From Intoshia linei (taxonomy: Eukaryota > Orthonectida > Rhopaluridae): 22,230 nucleotides of DNA. A model generated the notes under the pieces. That model worked only from the letters and a program-made list of their open reading frames with translations. It did no database searches and was not told the origin of the DNA. The stretch covers positions 1 through 22,230 of the forward strand of contig LWCA01000599.1 in the NCBI GenBank assembly GCA_001642005.1, read 5' to 3'. Positions 9,201-15,200 of the stretch are shown piece by piece. Positions within the stretch are counted from its first letter, which is position 1. Each line of letters begins with the position of its first letter. Made by a program: the position numbers and the translations under genes.

Positions 9201-12200
9201 ATCAGCCTTATGCCCCGGTTGTATAATTTCTGTGAGTTTTTATATAAAAATTGCAGTTTTTTCAAAAATATGGCTTCTCAAAGATATCTACGTGATGATA
9301 ACCGCACTTCTGTTAACCTTTATTTATACATTTCTAGAGGGTTCTTTTTATTTTACAGATAGAATATGAGGTACATGAAACATTAAAATCTGATTAGAAT
9401 CAAAATAATTATTATTTTTTCATTCATATAAATATGTTAATTATTTACCGTTTATATTATTTTATCACAAAAAAAAATTTTAGCAATTACTGATGAAATT
9501 TTGAATATAAAATAGAATAAAAAAATAATTTTTTGTCATTAATTAAACCTATTTTAATTTTTTTCGCAGACAGGTATTATTGTTGTAAATAGAAATGACT
9601 ATTTCAATAAATACTATCAACATAATAGCAAGGTTACACACAATTTTATAATTTTATTTATGAAAACTATTTCCTTTGAGCAGGCCGATGTTTTGCAAGA
9701 TTAGGGTTAACGAATGATATTATTATTTTAGTATGTTTTTTCTTAACCTGTATGACTCTGTATTTTTTTTTTAGAAAAAAGTTAACACCATATTATACAA
9801 GCTTATCTTTTATCTATAGCAGCTTTTCCCAACGCGTCCACAACAGTTTTTGTAGGGGAAAAGTTATCCATGAAAAATTATTTAAAGACATAAAAAAGTG
9901 AATATGATATTTTGGTAATGATAGTAATTATTTCTAATTAACGCCGTCTAATTTAATATCTTTTTTCCATTACGACCAAATTTATGTGAATATAGTAAAT
10001 ACTCCATATAAACGTAAAAACAATAGTTATGTATCCTTAACTTATATAAAATGTTATGTGTGCGTTACCGTATGTTTAAAAAATTGATAGTCGTAGAAGT
10101 TAAAAAACCTAATTTTTGAATACAGTGTTTCCAGAGCGTGTTTATATTTATTTTGCATTTTCCCAATTTGAGCCCTTAAAGGTGAAAAACCCAATTTTCC
10201 CTTTTGTTTAAAAATAAAATCCACCCAAAAATTGAATAAAACATACATTCTGATACGCGTTTTAAAATCATTAACATTGTCGTAAATATCAGCCTTAGAA
10301 ATGCAAAGTTTCATGTTCAAAACCACAAATTACATTATGTTTATTTTAAAAATGAAATATACTAAAATTTTATAAAACATAAATTCTGGGATATATTTTA
10401 AATACATAAACATTGTCATCAATGGCAACCTCAAAAAAATGCATTTTCACGACCAAAACTCCAAATGCCCTTTTTTTGAAAGGTAATGAATCATTACTAA
10501 TTATCATGTAAATTAAAAGGTAATGATCTTCAAAACTGTCAGTGGAATGTGTTTTTTTTAATTTAGGGTTGGTTTTATTTTCAAAATAAGATGAAATTGA
10601 GTTTTTTACCCAAAAGGACTTAATTTTGGAAAATCAAATTAGCGATGCTGCATCACTATTGAAAAACTGTATTACCAATTAAGGCTTTTTAAAAATACGG
10701 TAACACATATATCAAATTTTCTATAAGTAAAGATATAATGTATATAATTTTTTTTGGGATCGACAGGTTTTTTTAATACCATTGTAGAGGTCCACAGTGA
10801 AAAAGGGTTGAGAATGCCTGATCTATAGTATAGAAAAGATTTAGATTTTATACTATGGAAAATAATTATCTCGGAAGAAATTAATTCAAATTTTTCATAT
10901 TTTTTTAATTATTTCGACGTAAAACCTCGTTTGAAAATACAAAATTTAGAATAATTGTAACAAACACCTTTAATGTAAAAATGGCTAGCGTATTTAATTT
11001 TGAAAGAGAATATCAAATATCAAATGAATTGGTATGTAAATTATTAATTAATTATAAAAGATGAGATTATCAATATGAATATATATTTGGTTTTCCCATC
11101 CCTGGTTAAATCCTTACTTATACGAAGTAATCTACAATGTAGTCCAAAATGTATACCTGTCGGTTTTTTCCATTTATTTAAGAAAACAGGAGGCGTAGAT
11201 ATTTACCATTAATTATATTTATTCTAACTTGACATAACCTTAACGAAATCATAATTACAGCGCTAAAAAAAACAATAAGAAATTTATTATTCACTTTATC
11301 CTTTTTTGAATAACAGGACAATATTACATTTGAAAACATTATTTTGTTCGAAATTTAATAATTATCCATCTCATAAATAATTCACCCATAGGTTACAAGC
11401 ATATGTTAACATTGAGAATCAATATTTATTAAAAATAAGGATTTGTTGATTTTAAAAATTATAAGACTCAACAACATACATTGTACATGTAGAATCTACA
11501 TTGTTGATTAATAATATGATAAAATTTTCAAAAAGTTTTTTAATAATGAATGAAGCATCCAAATTTATAAATAAAATTCTATCCTACATAGAGTTTAAGA
11601 TGTGTTTTATTTTATTTTTAATGATATTATGACACGTGATTAAGATGTCGGATTTAAGTTAGTTCATATTGCTTTCCATCGGCATAAGCATGTCTTGACA
11701 CAATTCTCTACATATTTTCAATTTTATTAAATCGGGAATGCAAGTATGCCGGCCAAAACGACAATAGTATTATCCTCTAACCCAGGCTTCTCAACGGTGG
11801 GCGAATCGCCTCTACTGTATATTGTTTAGGTATAACCTTATAATTCCGTCACCATTACTATTATTTCAGAGATATTCGATCATTTGTACAAGGATTTATC
11901 CAAAAAATTATTATTTAGCTGTTTAATGATGCATAAGATTATACTATCTAATAAATATGAACGTACATTTATTACAAATCATATCGCGCCACCCATAATG
12001 GTCAATTCACACCTAATATACATAATGTACATCTATTATACATTGTATCTATTTAATTTCAGGCAAAGGCAGTAAGTGACCACTATCCGGTAGAAATAAT
12101 ATTCGAGGTTAATAATATGGTAGAGTCAAAATCATGTTCCATTAATTACGATATTCCAATTAATTCAAAATTACTTGATTGTGGTGAGTTCTTAATAGGA

Positions 12201-15200
12201 TCATTCAATATGCAAATATTTGGTAAAACAAAATATAGAAATAAAAAACTTATTCATTACATTACAAAGGTATGAAAATATTATAATTATAATTCTACAG
12301 TCACCCCTCTCAATACCGCCATTTTGGTTTTTTGATATTTTATGCGTTATTGAGAGTACGTTATAGCGAATAATATATAATATATAAAATGGATACGGTT
12401 ACTATGTATTAATAATCATTCGTATAGTAAAATAATAATAAAATGAAGTTCATTTATCCAAAAAACGCGTTTTTAATACATTTATTTATGTATATTTATT
12501 TGTAAATTTAATTAATAATAATATCATTGTATTTCATTAATAATTTCAATAATAACAGTTTATATTAAATTATTCATGATTTTAAATTAAATTATTATTA
12601 AATTATTATTACATTGTACATTGTACACTGTATGTATTATTAAATTATATTGAACTCATTTTAATAAAATTTTTTTTAAAAACATTTCAAAAGTGTGACG
12701 GTAATAAGAAATTTTCTTATAAATTTGTTATAAAATTGAAATATAGTGGGGTTATTGAGAGATTTGACTGTATATATATTATAATATACATATAAAGTAG
12801 GGAATTCCTACTGGGGATGGATTAAGCTGACTTTTTTTTCATTAAATTTTTTTAACAGTACATGGTCATAAGATTTAATTTTTGTGCATATTTTTTTACA
12901 GAAGAGCGATAAAATAAGATTAACTAAGAGTTTAGCCAAGTTTTTATAAGCATAGCAGTTGTTTCACATTAAATTTTTCACGGATCACTAAAAATGCAAT
13001 TTCTAAGAAACGTCCCAATATTATCACTACTTTATATTTTGAATTCTTTGTTCAATATTATATTTTTTTGTATTATAACAATGTTTAAGAACCGCTGAAT
13101 TAACTAATGATTAAATAAAAGCTACTTTTACTAATATTAATATTATATGCAAATACATAAAATTTATAACAGTAAAACTATTGTACGTGCAAGAACAATC
13201 ATAGTAAATTAATTTTAAGGTAGCATTTCAACTTTTAGCAGCTGATAATATTAACTTAATATTGACTATGACTAAATTTACAAGGCACAATCTACAAAAT
13301 ATTGTAATACTTGGAGATAACAATATAAATATACTAGCATACATGACACTTACTAAAAAGCATGAAAACTTAGTAAGAATGTAGTAAAAAAACTTATTAA
13401 TTTCGGTTGAGCTAGTCCGGTGGTTAATTTGAAATTTTTTTTATTAAAAATGACAGAATTGTATTTTTTTACAAAAGATTTTTCTAGACATACAGGTTAT
13501 ATATCATCAAACTTTACAATGCACACAGTGAAAAATTTTAAATTATTTTAATCTTATATTTCCCATCTAATATTGATTATATAATGATCAGGATCGTAGA
13601 GAGGTGGATAGGGGTTACACTTAGTGGGCCTACAATCAATACCGAACATATCGCACCTGAGACCGATCTTATGTGGCGTCGACGAAATTTTTGTATAATG
13701 AAACATCATTTCTCAAAATTGACCAGGGATTGGAAATAATTGATTGCAATCAATTATTTTGTATAAACCAATTAATTGTTTGCTAAATATTAATTTTTCA
13801 ATTAATTAGTTTTTTTCATATAACTGAATAAATTTAAATTGAATCCTTTTATTGACGAATGAGTGGATGAAAATATTAATTAATAAACAGAAAAATGATG
13901 TATTTAACCTATTAGTTTAACTTTTATGTACTTCGAACAAACAGTATCATAGTATTTATTATAACGACATCACAGTTTTTTAAAAAATATTATGATATTG
14001 TTATCAACCTTGAATTAATTGAAATTTTTTATTTTTCATAAAGAAATTAATTGAAAAATAATTTTTGAACAAACAATTAATTGATTATTTTTCAATAATT
14101 TTTACTAATTAATTGCAATTAAATTGGTTGCAATCAATTAATTCCAATCCCTGAAATTGATTATTAAAAAATTATATTTTTGAACCCAATTACTATTTGG
14201 TGTGTTAAATTTAAAATATCGAGTAAAGAATTTTATATATTATTAATTATATTAATATTTATAATATTTATATAATATATCTAAATATATATAATATTTA
14301 GATCATCGAAAGATATGATATTTTATTGTTACAGGAAATACGAGAAAAACAAGGAAATGGCTTAATTAGCATAGAAAAACTAATTATTGAAATGAATAGA
14401 AACAATGCTGATCAATATGGATTATATCTTAGCAAGGAAATTGGAAGAACTAGATCTAAAGAAGCGTATGCATTTGTGTACAAGTAATCACAAACTTCAG
14501 TATATATTGTATACATTTTATTCGACTTTTCATTATTGTCGTATTTATTTTTCTATTGAGCACAAGTTTGCACCCAGGTTAGCAAAGTAGTTAATTTGGA
14601 ATTTTATAATAAATGATATTTGATAAATTAGTTAAGGTTTACTAAATGGCAGATATTAATAAATTGAATTAATATTACATTTACTTTTTTTATACAAATA
14701 TGAGCTAGACTGTTGTGTACTTCGTACCATCAACAGCTGGATTTTCCGATTGCGAACTTTTTTAATTATACCAAAATAATAAATTCAATAAAATGCCACT
14801 ATTCACAATTAACAGTCCTTTAAAGGAGTGATCTCAGACTTAACCCACAGTTATTCAATTTTATATAATTAGAGAATTTAAGCATGCTATTTTTTTCGTG
14901 AGTTTTATGGTATGAATACAATTCTGTCGGCGAAAAAATTGTTTATTTGAATATGATTTTGAATATAAAAATTAATATTAATTATGAACATGTAAACAAT
15001 GTAATAATGGCACGTTAATACTTATTTCAGAAAGGACATATTTAAATTAGAAAATGCGAAAATTCATAATGATGTTAATGATAAATTTGAAAGAGAACCG
15101 ATTATTGCTGTATTTTCTTTAATTGAGGGTATTTCGTTACCATATCCTTTACTTAATTAATTAAATGAATAGTTCCATATGTAATTAACCTTATTGGAAT

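Larger units (their letters stand above)
9820..10820. mobile_element. Non-autonomous hAT element with perfect 8-bp target duplication (in intron 5)
   Basis: The left end CAGCTTTTCCCAACGCGTCC starts at 9820 and the right end GGGTTGAGAATGCCTG finishes at 10820. Read inward, the ends are CAGCTTTTCCCAAC and CAGGCATTCTCAAC, a short imperfect TIR of hAT type. The flanks carry an identical 8-bp repeat, ATCTATAG, at 9812-9819 and 10821-10828. The 1001 bp contain no transposase and include two opposite-facing stretches resembling block A. Confidence 0.8.

Noticed and set aside
11884-12075. 63-codon + ORF ending in exon 7
   Set aside because: It lies mostly in intron 6 and its frame differs from the exon 7 coding frame, which starts at 12063 after TTTCAG.
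13724-14153. Origin of replication or regulatory palindrome cluster (ATTGATTGCAATCAAT)
   Set aside because: The same palindromes occur at the ends of three dispersed copies, two with 8-bp duplications, so transposon ends explain them.
14405-14590. 61-codon + ORF
   Set aside because: It is an out-of-frame shadow of exon 8, running on into intron 8.
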